In this document: positions 23,301-30,680 of the stretch, in pieces
Layout of the letters: every line of letters starts with the position of its first letter
Numbering within the stretch: the first letter of the stretch is position 1
Source: a virus
Reading direction: 5' to 3' (one strand)
IMG/VR virus record: IMGVR_UViG_3300041997_000045
Coordinates: 1-35,653 of that record
DNA length: 35,653 bases
Program-made: the position numbers and the translations under genes
The notes under the pieces: model-generated
Seen by the model: only the letters and a program-made list of their open reading frames with translations
Told to the model about the DNA's origin: nothing
The model's database searches: none

Positions 23301-23652
23301 CTGCATGATTCGTTGCAGCAGCAGCTGCACGGCGGTTTGCTAGATTCTGCTGGTTGGTCTGATAGTTATATTGAGCTATTAACTGAGCGGCAGCAGTTGT
23401 GCTCCGGGATAGGCGTTCTTGTGCCGCAATAAGTTGTTCAAGTTCCGTGCGGGCTTGATTTGATGTACTACGACCTCCGCCGCCTGATCCACCATTGCCG
23501 CCACGGCCGCCGCTTCCACCCAGATTAAATTGCCCCGCCAACATGTTTAGGTTGGTGATCCTCTTCACCAACGCATCAATCAATTTGTTGAGGTGCGCAA
23601 ACTGAGCATCAATCTTTTGTTGGTCGACAAGGTTATCTATCCGATCAGGCAT
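20350..23652 (-). CDS. Tape measure protein
   Basis: 1100 residues. A Gly-rich linker (GGSGGRGGNGGSGGGG, residues 45-60) is followed by a coiled coil and a hydrophobic segment (SFLGAFGITAGVAGLAA). The region about 205-400 (FSQILGKGKVQAEELRGQIG, ERLPGAFSIAARSIG) matches the tape-measure N-terminal domain TIGR02675. Long charged helices fill about residues 560-900, and a C-terminal segment holds AQPIPRYRDGAGVKGRPSH and VNDGGKLEVLE. At about 0.15 nm per residue it would set a tail near 165 nm, meaning a siphovirus; this is a rule-of-thumb estimate. Its start overlaps the 23645 gene by 8 bases. Confidence 0.9.
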   Translation of the reverse strand: MPDRIDNLVDQQKIDAQFAHLNKLIDALVKRITNLNMLAGQFNLGGSGGRGGNGGSGGGGRSTSNQARTELEQLIAAQERLSRSTTAAAQLIAQYNYQTNQQNLANRRAAAAATNHADSLNGMRARLAQLTTQYDQYSRAQRRSREEGRQTLTQIQQLQREIRALEQATGRSQRNVGNYPKQLVGGVTSFLGAFGITAGVAGLAAASKQAFDTTVQLDSLNAALKLVSKTDAEYAENQKYLLGLSERLGLNIIDLTKAYKLFYAASTQAGLSAFATRKIFTSVAEVSANLKLSQEDTNGVLLAFSQILGKGKVQAEELRGQIGERLPGAFSIAARSIGVTEQELNKMLQKGEVIASEFLPKFAAELEKTFGRETEDKVEGLQASINRLSNEFTNVISNNQSGLNKFFAFIIDGFSGAIKLVDVFIARLSNIQPSDYRSEVLSTIAKEGRQYNGNIGPIKLFDNVGPEGFKKRYDAALNAAKASNDAYLSDFAQTSKKEQDILINGIRQSFIEARQLRNELAKTDKRSPAFFEADLTFQREADRYIRARRIMQDRSIVPSTIKTGPTEKELNAAARLREREIKAETEAAKAELQIQIERQKAIIDNEEASFAARMSASEEYYRLKNELVQAEAEGEKKRITVEIGRNRASAKEIETVDKKSNREIEKNKEELGKNVFKIIRDNADEQVRLIIASGEAQKEYLREQAISELKASEDLYQRGLITKEQYESESLRISNKYDILELYSELDTQKKILEILKQTGVPVEEQENRLLEIRNKIREKDLENTRNVEKAKTEAAKKENEKRAQYEKEFNDKLKELREEVVASAFTIAGSFFDREKNKIQDQIDQIEQRKEAEINAINASSKSEEEKAHAIALLNSQTDAQRESLQRRQRQYDQQKARFDKAKTITEIIGNTAAGVTRALRDYGPVAGAALATVVGAIGAAQLAAVIAQPIPRYRDGAGVKGRPSHKGGLAQVNDGGKLEVLESPGGDAYVAQGMNAIVDMPAGYKVHPSISDYYAATYANTFKPIPVIDSGEKVANQIVGLIAAQYKQQTSHLVSAIKDNRSIMIVKNTWSGLRTSEKHASGIRQYLNRNVFRNGERL

Positions 23653-24250
23653 TGGCTTTGGTTGTTAATTGTCGGCAATGGTTTATATACATATTAAGCA
23701 GGTTGATATACCTGCCTACGGTCGTTTTTTCTTCATCTATATGATATTGTGAGAACTTTGATAGAGCAACCAGCACTGTATCAAAGTAATTCCGATCAAT
23801 CTTTACGCCGGCGTTCGCTTTCTGTATCGCATCCAGCTGGCCCCTTCTTACTTCCATGTCCAAAAGCAACTTTTTAGACCTGGCAAGTACACGATCGAGA
23901 TCTTTCAAGTATCGTTCTGTGTCGTTGTGATTAAACGGGAAATTGTAGCCCGCTTTTTTCAGTATATCCACCAACCTTTCGTCATGCCACCACCTCAATA
24001 TCTCTACACATTTTTCGATCACAGTGTGTTTATAAAACAGCGCTTCGTATTCATTGAACAGGAACAGGAAGTCATTCCCACCGTCCTTGCTGGTCAGGTC
24101 CAAGTATTCGTCATAAATCTTAGCCCAGGCCTGTTCCAGCTCCTCCTTGCTTGCCTCTCCATCGATGAGCATTACGGAGTAATCATTATCACATAAACAG
24201 GTGATAAAGCGGGACAAAGGGAACTCACTGCAATGCTCATATACCCTCAT
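23645..24250 (-). CDS. Putative tail assembly protein
   Basis: 201 residues, helical, with no named family recognised. Visible elements are EELEQAWAKIYDEYLDL, EKCVEILRWWHDERLVDIL and KDLDRVLARSKKLLLDMEV. It is directly upstream of the tape measure with an 8-base overlap, the place of tail assembly chaperones in siphophages. No slippery frameshift site was found near its ends. The assignment is by place. Confidence 0.6.
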   Translation of the reverse strand: MRVYEHCSEFPLSRFITCLCDNDYSVMLIDGEASKEELEQAWAKIYDEYLDLTSKDGGNDFLFLFNEYEALFYKHTVIEKCVEILRWWHDERLVDILKKAGYNFPFNHNDTERYLKDLDRVLARSKKLLLDMEVRRGQLDAIQKANAGVKIDRNYFDTVLVALSKFSQYHIDEEKTTVGRYINLLNMYINHCRQLTTKANA

Positions 24251-24678
24251 ACTTTCAGGATGTTTTTAATATTTTTAACAAGAGCCGGTTGAAGATTTTG
24301 CTGCAGGTAGCCGGTACGATAAACACCGCCCAAGCCCCATATTGCTGTACTATACTTACCTTCCAGTGATGATGTTTTACTATCTTCACTGGTGATGTTG
24401 TATACCTGTGCACCAACATCAACTATCATCGCGTCATAGAAGGCTCCGGTATCTTTCAGCGTCACCCTGTCTATTGGCTGGCCTTTTGCTTTTTTGATTT
24501 TCTTCGTTAATGGCCGGTAGAAAGGCTTTATAGAGCCGCCTGTCTTCTTCTTACCCTGAAACATTTGGTCCCGTTGCCATTCAACGAGATCCTTATCGGT
24601 TTGCCGGATACTCTTACCGGTTAACTCGATCACCTTCAGCGACTCAATGCGCTTTTTCATTTCCAAAAGCCGGCACAT
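24247..24678 (-). CDS. Conserved phage protein, tail-completion-like
   Basis: 143 residues from ATG 24678; an in-frame ATG at 24660 (MKKRIES) is an alternative. The pattern is WQRDQMFQGKKKTGG, then YRPLTKKIKKAKGQPIDRV and TLKDTGAFYDAM. I have seen this QxxQ...G...G...RVTLKDTGxFY layout in Bacteroidota phage proteins between the tail tube and tape measure genes; no function is established to my knowledge. The basic middle suggests nucleic-acid or partner binding. The stop overlaps the 23645 start by 4 bases. Confidence 0.65.
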   Translation of the reverse strand: MCRLLEMKKRIESLKVIELTGKSIRQTDKDLVEWQRDQMFQGKKKTGGSIKPFYRPLTKKIKKAKGQPIDRVTLKDTGAFYDAMIVDVGAQVYNITSEDSKTSSLEGKYSTAIWGLGGVYRTGYLQQNLQPALVKNIKNILKV

Positions 24679-24693
24679 ACAAGAAAGGGCGGG

Positions 24694-24951
24694 CTACTCG
24701 CCGCCCTCGGTTTTGTCTTTGGATATGATCTGGTTTCTTAATTTCTTAACTCTTCCAGGGGGTACGAGATCTTCTACATTAACCGGCGCAGGCAAAATAC
24801 CTGCTGCCGGCTCACTTACTAATCCCAAAGAGGTAGCGAAGTATTTTATCTCGTCTTCGGTCAGTTGATCCTTATACCGTTCTACGAACTGTGCATAGGT
24901 CCAATCTTTGACGGAAGAATGGAAAGACATATGTATGATGGGCTTTCTCAT
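24694..24951 (-). CDS. Small tail-region protein
   Basis: 85 residues. An N-terminal helical half (SVKDWTYAQFVERYKDQLTE, DEIKYFATSLGL) and a Pro-rich, charged tail (PAAGILPAPVNVEDLVPPGR). It follows the tail tube gene by 3 bases. Not recognised; a tail assembly chaperone part is possible by place, as such genes are often small and helical. Confidence 0.6.
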   Translation of the reverse strand: MRKPIIHMSFHSSVKDWTYAQFVERYKDQLTEDEIKYFATSLGLVSEPAAGILPAPVNVEDLVPPGRVKKLRNQIISKDKTEGGE

Positions 24952-24954
24952 GGC

Positions 24955-25911
24955 TTACCCTCTTAATACCTGAATAGTATTTGATTCGAATCCACTTACA
25001 TCTGCAGCGTCCAGCACCGTGGGATCTGCTAGTGACACATTTACCAATCCGGCAGATGTTCCCGGGTAATCTGGATCAGCAGCACTCAGGGTAATGGTGA
25101 AGGCCTTCGCATTGGCATCAGCGGCTACACTCGTGATTGTGATTGCATTGCCAGTAGTAGCATTTGTAACCACCCACAAACCAGCAGCAGCAAGCTGAGT
25201 GCTATACAGGTCATACAGGTTTGCATAATCGCAACCGGTAAGCGCCTGGATCTTAAACACGCCTGCGGCAGACGCTCCGGTTTGTTTGAGGGCGATATTT
25301 TGCAGACCTGTAATTTCCTCTGGATTGAAGTCAGCAATAACGAATCCCAAGCTATCATTCAGATATTTGGAATCTATGTCAAAATAAACCGTATACGCAG
25401 TTACGTTCGCCCCGTCATTGAGTTTCCATTTAGGTACATGGAAGGTCAGCGGCACGCCGGCCAAGCCAGGGTTACCATCAGATGCGGTCTTCTTGGTCCC
25501 AATGATCTGCCACTTATCGTCATAGAACAACCATTCAGATGATCCCTGAAAGTTCATTGACCGGAGAGCGATGTGTAAACACATCCCACCATCAACATAC
25601 TGGAATGTCCAGCGGTAATTACCATCGCGAATAGGTACCTGCTTGCCATATCCAAGAGTCTGGAAGACTGTTTCTTCAGAATTATCGGTAACTGCCTGGA
25701 AGCCGTGAAGAGGGAAAATACGGTTGGACTTACTCGGCGCCAGCCGCATCGCCTCTAATGTGGTCCTCAAAGCATCGAGCTCTGCTTGAGTGAATACTTT
25801 ACCTTTAGGTACCCGGATTGCACCGGCGGCCTTGCTGAAATCAAATACACAGCTACCATAGCCGGTATTCTTTAATATGCTCTGGCAAACAACCTGATTA
25901 AGAGTAGCCAT
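24955..25911 (-). CDS. Putative major tail (tube) protein
   Basis: 318 residues. It begins MATLNQVVCQSILKNTGYG, a short helix with strand-rich middle (YVDGGMCLHIALRSMNF, VTAYTVYFDIDSKYL) and an Ala/Thr/Ser/Asp-rich C-terminal half (TSVAADANAKAFTITLSAAD). This resembles a tail tube domain followed by an Ig-like or similar decoration. It lies between connectors and tail assembly genes, the usual place of the tail tube. I have no signature motif, so the assignment is by order and composition. Confidence 0.6.
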   Translation of the reverse strand: MATLNQVVCQSILKNTGYGSCVFDFSKAAGAIRVPKGKVFTQAELDALRTTLEAMRLAPSKSNRIFPLHGFQAVTDNSEETVFQTLGYGKQVPIRDGNYRWTFQYVDGGMCLHIALRSMNFQGSSEWLFYDDKWQIIGTKKTASDGNPGLAGVPLTFHVPKWKLNDGANVTAYTVYFDIDSKYLNDSLGFVIADFNPEEITGLQNIALKQTGASAAGVFKIQALTGCDYANLYDLYSTQLAAAGLWVVTNATTGNAITITSVAADANAKAFTITLSAADPDYPGTSAGLVNVSLADPTVLDAADVSGFESNTIQVLRG

Positions 25912-25920
25912 ATAAAAGTT

Positions 25921-26478
25921 TTAGCAATTTTTGATGTTGTACAATATTTCGAAGTCGAATCGGAAGCAATGGAAAGGATGCATATCCCGGAATTTCAGCC
26001 CTGCCATGTTCTCCTGTTCGGAGAGCCTAGTACCGGCATATTCCTCGAATACTTCATCTATTCCTAACCTGATTCCCTGCAATGTGAATCCCTGGTAGCC
26101 ATGCTGAACGATCGTCTGTACGTCCTTTCTAACTTCTTCATCCCCTCTATGCTGGACTTGCTTTAGCGACTCGATGTTGACAAAGAATATCAGATGAACA
26201 TTGGCAGTATTGACCACCTTATATTTCATATTGCCCGTCAAACCAAAGAAGCTGATTGCTGCATATCTGTCATCGAGATAGACTTCTTTGTATTCGTTGT
26301 TACCTGTATACACTTCAGCCACATAACCCGCTTCTAATTGATTTCTATAGCACCTACCATAACACTGATATTGACCCGTGGCAAGATTCCACTCGTCCAG
26401 CAACCTATCATGCAGATAGGTCTGAAATCGCTGGATAGGGATGTCTATCCCCAGGGGTTGTGTCTTGGTATAAAGCAT
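25921..26478 (-). CDS. Head-tail connector / tail terminator-like protein
   Basis: 185 residues. Visible are PLGIDIPIQRFQTYLHDRLL, YGRCYRNQLEAGYVAEVY and EYKEVYLDDRYAAISFFG. It resembles conserved proteins of Bacteroidota siphophages placed just before the tail tube gene. It overlaps the upstream gene by 34 bases, the largest overlap in this operon. Head-tail joining or tail termination is inferred from place. Confidence 0.6.
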   Translation of the reverse strand: MLYTKTQPLGIDIPIQRFQTYLHDRLLDEWNLATGQYQCYGRCYRNQLEAGYVAEVYTGNNEYKEVYLDDRYAAISFFGLTGNMKYKVVNTANVHLIFFVNIESLKQVQHRGDEEVRKDVQTIVQHGYQGFTLQGIRLGIDEVFEEYAGTRLSEQENMAGLKFRDMHPFHCFRFDFEILYNIKNC

Positions 26479-27551
26479 GAGTTATCAGTTATGGTCGTTG
26501 ATATGGCTTTCGCTTTCGGGAAGAAATTGTCGTGAAGCCTTTTCAGCTCTCTCCGCAGTTGATTCTTTAAGCCGGATGAATAAGGCATTTCGGGGGTAGC
26601 CATGTCAAGGTTAAGATCATTGTACAATCGCTGTGCAGAGACTTCAGCTATGCGCTGAGTACTGTTTGACCGCTGACCATGTACAACTCTTTCCACCACC
26701 ATGGCCGCCATTTGCAGGCCGATCGCCTTGTCGAAAACCTGAGGGCTACGGATTATCACTTCTGTGAAGTCCACAAGAGAACTGAATTCGATATTCAGCC
26801 CGTGCGTCCTGTTCGTGATAAACGGATTGTAGCGGAGAAAATAAGTCTGAGTTGGCACTACGTTGGCCTCGATCTGCCGCACACCGTAGCAGTTACCACA
26901 ATTCCATGTGTATGGGCGCTCGTCATATGCCTGGACATCATCTAGATCATCCTGGAAGTATCCCACATAGTAAATTGAGGACTTCGATGCATTTGACATG
27001 TAGTTGAGCGTCCAGTCTTCAGGTGTGACAACCACCTGATTATCGGTCACCGTGGTGACTTCGAGCGTTTTAATGGCCGTCCTTTTGGCGCCATCGAACA
27101 AATAGAGGTTGAATGTTTTGTCGCCATTAAACGTCAGCGTGACAGCATTGATACGTACCGACTTGCTTGGATCTGCCGCAATATTGATCTCACGACCAAC
27201 GAAACGGCCAACATTCGGTATCAAGACCGGCCGCTGATCGCCGCGTTCAAACTCCATGCGCTGTTCGATAACCTCGGGCTGATCGAATATGCCGTCGAGA
27301 ACAGAGAGAATGCAATCTTCCTGCAGGTCTTTCAGGTAGTCGTTAAATTGCTCATCTGTAATAGTCACATCACCATTACACACTTCTTTGATATTTGGTA
27401 TAGTGACCATTGCATGAAATCCTTCAAAGTGCCTTCCTGACTTGCTGGTAGTGTTTTCTTCATTGAGGATATCAACATACCCTGGCTGAATCGGTTGTTT
27501 GAATCCGATTCTGCCAAATAGTGCCGCTATGACCTCGTCTCGACGGTACAT
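26445..27551 (-). CDS. Head-tail adaptor-like structural protein
   Basis: 368 residues, MYRRDEVIAALFGRIGF start. It contains strand-rich segments (VRINAVTLTFNGDKTFNLYL) and a pair of Cys (TWNCGNCYGV), and ends in a helical part (GLKNQLRRELKRLHDNF). No family recognised. It lies between the secreted 27553 protein and the connector at 25921, so it is probably a head completion or neck protein. One base separates it from the 27553 stop. Confidence 0.6.
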   Translation of the reverse strand: MYRRDEVIAALFGRIGFKQPIQPGYVDILNEENTTSKSGRHFEGFHAMVTIPNIKEVCNGDVTITDEQFNDYLKDLQEDCILSVLDGIFDQPEVIEQRMEFERGDQRPVLIPNVGRFVGREINIAADPSKSVRINAVTLTFNGDKTFNLYLFDGAKRTAIKTLEVTTVTDNQVVVTPEDWTLNYMSNASKSSIYYVGYFQDDLDDVQAYDERPYTWNCGNCYGVRQIEANVVPTQTYFLRYNPFITNRTHGLNIEFSSLVDFTEVIIRSPQVFDKAIGLQMAAMVVERVVHGQRSNSTQRIAEVSAQRLYNDLNLDMATPEMPYSSGLKNQLRRELKRLHDNFFPKAKAISTTITDNSCFIPRHNPWG

Positions 27552-27552
27552 T

Positions 27553-27960
27553 TTAGTTGCTGTATTTGCGTTCCACGTGATATAATCTTACTTGGGCCGA
27601 CATCGTACCAGAGCCGGTAACGACGATTCGGTAGTAAACTGCCGGCGCAGTCACCTTAGCGAATAGTGCCGTATTGGTGGTCACGTTGGCCAAGGTCAAT
27701 GTGTCGCCCGCTGGTAGGTAGTTTGTGCCATCGAGACTGTAATAAAGGATCGCCGTACCAGCTACAGTGCCAGATATCTTGGTGATCACCGGTTGCACAC
27801 CGATGGCTGAGTAGCCAGCGGTTGCGGTGAACGTCTTGGTTACTGTACCGGCATTAACCACCGTGTCACCGGCTATGAGCGGCATAAGTGTTGCTGACTG
27901 AGCGCAGGAGGCCGTTACCATACCAATCACCAGCGCAACAGCGAGAAGTAAACGTTTCAT
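27553..27960 (-). CDS. Signal-peptide protein next to the major capsid gene
   Basis: 135 residues with a clear signal sequence: KRLLLAVALVIGMVTASCAQ. The Cys in TASC might be lipidated, but -3 is Thr rather than Leu, so simple cleavage after ASCA is equally possible. The mature part is a beta-sandwich-like domain (AILYYSLDGTNYLPAGDTLT, YYRIVVTGSGTMSAQVRLY). It sits in the late operon right after the major capsid gene, the place of head decoration or head completion proteins. An export signal there is odd: see findings. Confidence 0.65.
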   Translation of the reverse strand: MKRLLLAVALVIGMVTASCAQSATLMPLIAGDTVVNAGTVTKTFTATAGYSAIGVQPVITKISGTVAGTAILYYSLDGTNYLPAGDTLTLANVTTNTALFAKVTAPAVYYRIVVTGSGTMSAQVRLYHVERKYSN

Positions 27961-27987
27961 GTGTTATGCTTTAATAAGGTGATTGTA

Positions 27988-29037
27988 TTAGGATGCCTGG
28001 CCGATCAGATGAACAACAGAGTCACCAACTACAGACAACGGAGGTAATGCATACGCTATCGTTAGGGTGATCTCCCATTGATCTACGATATCCTGAGTAC
28101 TACCGCCGGTAGTGTTAGCGGAAGTGTCGGCTCTCTGAGTATACATGGAGATATCGGCACGAGCACCGGAGCCGAACGGGTCTTCCTGAGTGCCAAGTGT
28201 GCCAATTTCGTTTTCTCCAGCGTTAACACCAGTTTTGTTCAGTTGATCATTCCAGTACATGCCTGCAAATGATTTGGATGGCATGAATAGGGCCGATCCA
28301 AGCGGGTAAGCACTGGAAATAACGTCCTGTGTGGTGCCTATGGAAGCGCCACCGAACTGGAAGGAGGTGTTCGTGTTGTTCGCTGTTCCCTGCTGCATCT
28401 GGAATTCGAATTCCGCTGCTGTCTGCAGATCAGCTATCACGTCCAGGGAGCCGGTAAAATACCTGGCTGCCATGTATATCTTAGCCATCTGCATGAAACG
28501 CGCCTTACGGTCCTGACCGATTTCCAGTGCGTAGTTGGTATCGTTGTATGTGCCTGGATTGGCGGACGCTATTTGAGGGTTGATGGTTGCTGCAGGGAGC
28601 TGCATCCTGTTCGCAATCAGGAAGGCAAGGGCGCTGGTATCATGCCTGTTACGCAGGTTCTTCCAGTGTTCCTCATAAAGATTATTCCACATCGTCTGAT
28701 AGGTCAGCACGTTGTTCTGTGCAATCTTACGAGGCAACGAAAAGGTTTCCACATGAGACACATACACCAGCTCAACCTTTCCGCTATCACCATAAGTGCC
28801 GGTGTGGTTGTATGCTTTGGTGGTGCCAGACTGCTGGCCAATCTTTGTCTGATAGTAAATTTCAACGGGGCGCTTGTCTGACTTTCTGAGGTCAACGGCA
28901 TTGGGGATGGAGTATTCCTGGTTCTTGAGTGCCAACTCCATCACTGTAGGCAGCTTGCGTCGCTGTTCAGGTGCTTGATTCCTCTTGGAAACAATAGCCT
29001 GACCTTTAGCAAGCACGCTCGTAGCGTAGTTCGCCAT
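27988..29037 (-). CDS. Major capsid protein
   Basis: 349 residues from ATG 29037 (MANYATSVLAKGQAIVSKRN). The frame also holds an ATG at 29109, inside a leader hairpin, which would add 24 atypical residues. The protein lacks a signal peptide, has a long helical region (LYEEHWKNLRNRHDTSALAF, RKARFMQMAKIYMAARYF) and ends in a strand (DQWEITLTIAYALPPLSVV). Its place after portal and scaffold-like genes, its size, and its separate promoter and structured leader support the call. No proteolytic delta domain is obvious; assembly would rely on the 29856 protein as scaffold. Confidence 0.75.
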   Translation of the reverse strand: MANYATSVLAKGQAIVSKRNQAPEQRRKLPTVMELALKNQEYSIPNAVDLRKSDKRPVEIYYQTKIGQQSGTTKAYNHTGTYGDSGKVELVYVSHVETFSLPRKIAQNNVLTYQTMWNNLYEEHWKNLRNRHDTSALAFLIANRMQLPAATINPQIASANPGTYNDTNYALEIGQDRKARFMQMAKIYMAARYFTGSLDVIADLQTAAEFEFQMQQGTANNTNTSFQFGGASIGTTQDVISSAYPLGSALFMPSKSFAGMYWNDQLNKTGVNAGENEIGTLGTQEDPFGSGARADISMYTQRADTSANTTGGSTQDIVDQWEITLTIAYALPPLSVVGDSVVHLIGQAS

Positions 29038-29078
29038 GGTACAATGTGATTGTGTGTGAAAGAATGTTGTGAGTTGTT

Positions 29079-29159
29079 GGAGTACCACTCCGGAGTTGTG
29101 GGATACCATCCCGAGAAGAACCAGGTACCACCTGGGCGAATTAGCGGGGAGCTAATTCG
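29079..29159 (-). promoter_or_regulatory. Structured mRNA leader of the capsid gene: four hairpins, three with UGGUA apex
   Basis: Reading on the minus strand from the likely start of transcription: hairpin 1 (29159-29137) has a 9-bp stem CGAATTAGC/GCTAATTCG and loop TCCCC. Hairpin 2 (29135-29121) is CCAGGT-GGT-ACCTGG, hairpin 3 (29112-29100) GGGAT-GGT-ATCCC and hairpin 4 (29091-29079) GGAGT-GGT-ACTCC. The last three differ in their stems but keep perfect pairing and the same TGGTA apex, as expected for a selected RNA structure. The capsid ATG is 42 bases further on. UACCA at 29041-29037, overlapping the start codon, is complementary to the apex. Confidence 0.75.
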
Positions 29160-29162
29160 AAT

Positions 29163-29189
29163 CAAAGGTATAGATAAAATCTATTACAA
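29163..29189 (-). promoter_or_regulatory. Promoter and operator of the capsid gene
   Basis: Minus strand TACCTTTG (29170-29163) is an exact TAnnTTTG -7 match; TTG at 29189-29187 lies 16 bases upstream, shorter than the ideal 19. The spacer holds ATAGATAAAATCTAT (29170-29184), identical to a site in the terminase promoter. Transcription would start near 29157, at hairpin 1. Confidence 0.7.
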
Positions 29190-29272
29190 TAAAATAATCG
29201 ATAAAATAAATTTATTTCATTCTTTGGGGGTGCGCGCCAAAAGTGAGATACATAACCGTCCCTAACATGTGG

Positions 29273-29524
29273 TCATTCAAACGGTTTTTTGTTGCATGAA
29301 TTGCACCATAAATATGACAGCCCATTAATATCCATCATTTTTTCTGGCTTCTTTCCACAATCATAGCAAACCTTATTTTCCTCATACGCTTGTATATCAC
29401 GTAGCATGTTTTCTTTTCTTAACGGTCTATACCGCTCGAAATTCTCTATAAGTTCGCGGCTTTGTGACAAAAGTTGCTCTGCATGCTTTAGCCGTTCAAT
29501 GGCCTGTTCGCCTGTTATAGACAT
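29273..29524 (-). CDS. Zinc-ribbon small protein
   Basis: 83 residues. The N-terminal 50 residues are helical (EQAIERLKHAEQLLSQSREL). The C-terminal part has CYDCGKKP and LWCNSCNKK, two CxxC pairs about 20 residues apart, a zinc ribbon. It lies between the scaffold-side genes and the capsid promoter, preceded by a terminator and a weak -7 match (TATCTTTA, minus strand 29548-29541), so it may be expressed separately. DNA-binding late regulator or assembly factor are both possible. The 235 bases after it hold the capsid promoter, a 14-bp palindrome (29204-29217) and the leader. Confidence 0.65.
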   Translation of the reverse strand: MSITGEQAIERLKHAEQLLSQSRELIENFERYRPLRKENMLRDIQAYEENKVCYDCGKKPEKMMDINGLSYLWCNSCNKKPFE

Positions 29525-29557
29525 AATCTATCGTTTGCTATAAAGATACGAAAGAAA

Positions 29558-29575
29558 GCCCCGTTTTACCGGGGC
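29558..29575 (-). terminator. Terminator between the interrupted gene and the zinc-ribbon gene
   Basis: Minus strand GCCCCG, 6-base loop (GTAAAA), CGGGGC, then TTTCTTTC. It lies 9 bases after the stop at 29584. With the capsid promoter downstream it divides the late region into a packaging/scaffold unit and a capsid/tail/lysis unit. Confidence 0.65.
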
Positions 29576-29583
29576 CTTTGGGG

Positions 29584-29856
29584 TTATTTTACGAATGGGT
29601 ATTGTGTACCTATAGAAACAGGCGGCGTACCGGTGCCGGTGACATAAAGCCACACCACACCAGTACGTGCCACTTCTTCTTTTTCTGAATCAGTCAATTG
29701 CCAACAAGATATGATTGTCGGGGCGGTATTGCCCTGCGTGTCGATGGGCACATTACCTTTATAGACAGGCAAGCTTTGACACTGTTCATCGGTTTAGCCT
29801 ACGGGCTTACCGAACGTAAAGTTTGATTCTGGGAAGTTGATTGGCTGCATCGGCAT
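29584..29856 (-). pseudogene. Small conserved late protein interrupted by in-frame TAA
   Basis: From ATG 29856 or 29850 the frame reads MQPINFPESNFTFGKPVG, then TAA (29796-29794), and continues in the same frame as TDEQCQSLPVYKGNVPI and further to PFVK at 29584. The part after the stop also reads as normal protein (IISCWQLTDSEKEEVARTGV). The two halves together look like a family of about 90-residue proteins with INFPE near the start and a CWQL...VWL element later, which I recall from Bacteroidota phages. A TTG at 29772 could restart translation for 62 residues. Single-base change, suppression or sequence error are possible. Confidence 0.6.
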
Positions 29857-30680
29857 TAGTTATAAAAGTCAAAATCAGGTACGTCTTTCGTTACGGTATC
29901 GAGGTATTTGGAGAACTCAGGCGAAACCGTGTTACCGCCTGGATTATCTTTTAACCATGCTTCCTGAGCAGCAGATAACGTCTTTATTCCGCCTGCGCCG
30001 CCCGTAACTGTTGTATCATTACCACCCCGGCCACCAGCAGTACCGGTACTTCCTACCCATTTACGCTCAGTGAAGTAGTCAGCCAGCACCTTGTCCGCTG
30101 CGAGAGGGTTTTGCGTTGCTTTATCACGGACAACATCGCCATTGCGCTTTACAACAGTTTTACCATCCACCTCTTCAAAGGATAGATCCATTTTAGCCAA
30201 TATAAGGCGTTCACTGTCCTTTAAATCGGCCGTTCTACCTGCTGGGAACCAAGAGATCAACTGAGTATCAAAGGCGGCTGATTTAGCTGCCTTTTCAAGA
30301 TCTCCTACCTTTGCTGTCAACGTTTCTTTGTCCCTGATAAGGTTTGTTACCTGCTCTTTCAGAACAGGATCACCCTTAGAAGCCTTATCAGTTACCAGGG
30401 TCACGATTTTATCGAGTTCCTTAGTGTCATCCTCAATGGAGAATGCTTTCTTCAGCGCCTTTGCCGCCAACTCTTTCCCTTTGGTTTCACCTTCCTTTTC
30501 ACCAAGTTTCTTACCCTCGTTAACCTTATTAGCATCACGAGCTTCGAGATCTTCTTTTTTGAAGACCTCTATTTCAGGTAGAGCATAGTCCACCTCATTT
30601 TCTTCCTTTGCTGCTGCTATCAGCTTATCTGTATCAAGCCCCCAGGACTTTAGTTTTGCAATTACTTCAGCTTTTAACAT
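29856..30680 (-). CDS. Scaffold-like protein
   Basis: 274 residues, acidic, with long helices and a coiled coil (AFSIEDDTKELDKIVTLV, LKEQVTNLIRDKETLTAKVG). Near the N-terminus is EKEGETKGKELAAKALKKAF; the middle has a FPAGRTADLKDSERLIL segment; then a Gly/Thr-rich linker and a short C-terminal tail. Position before the capsid gene and composition match phage scaffolds of the GP20 type. The start is preceded by ACAGTGAACA. The stop TAA overlaps the ATG of the interrupted gene by 1 base. Confidence 0.75.
   Translation of the reverse strand: MLKAEVIAKLKSWGLDTDKLIAAAKEENEVDYALPEIEVFKKEDLEARDANKVNEGKKLGEKEGETKGKELAAKALKKAFSIEDDTKELDKIVTLVTDKASKGDPVLKEQVTNLIRDKETLTAKVGDLEKAAKSAAFDTQLISWFPAGRTADLKDSERLILAKMDLSFEEVDGKTVVKRNGDVVRDKATQNPLAADKVLADYFTERKWVGSTGTAGGRGGNDTTVTGGAGGIKTLSAAQEAWLKDNPGGNTVSPEFSKYLDTVTKDVPDFDFYN

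Noticed and set aside
23645-24951. Programmed frameshift for tail assembly chaperones
   Set aside because: I looked for a slippery heptamer in the ends of 24694 and 24247 genes and found none; the genes have normal starts and a 4-base overlap or short gap.
29038-29109. Upstream ATG at 29109 as the capsid start
   Set aside because: It is in frame but lies in the stem of hairpin 3; the added 24 residues are not like a capsid N-terminus, and ATG 29037 gives a typical start MANYATS.
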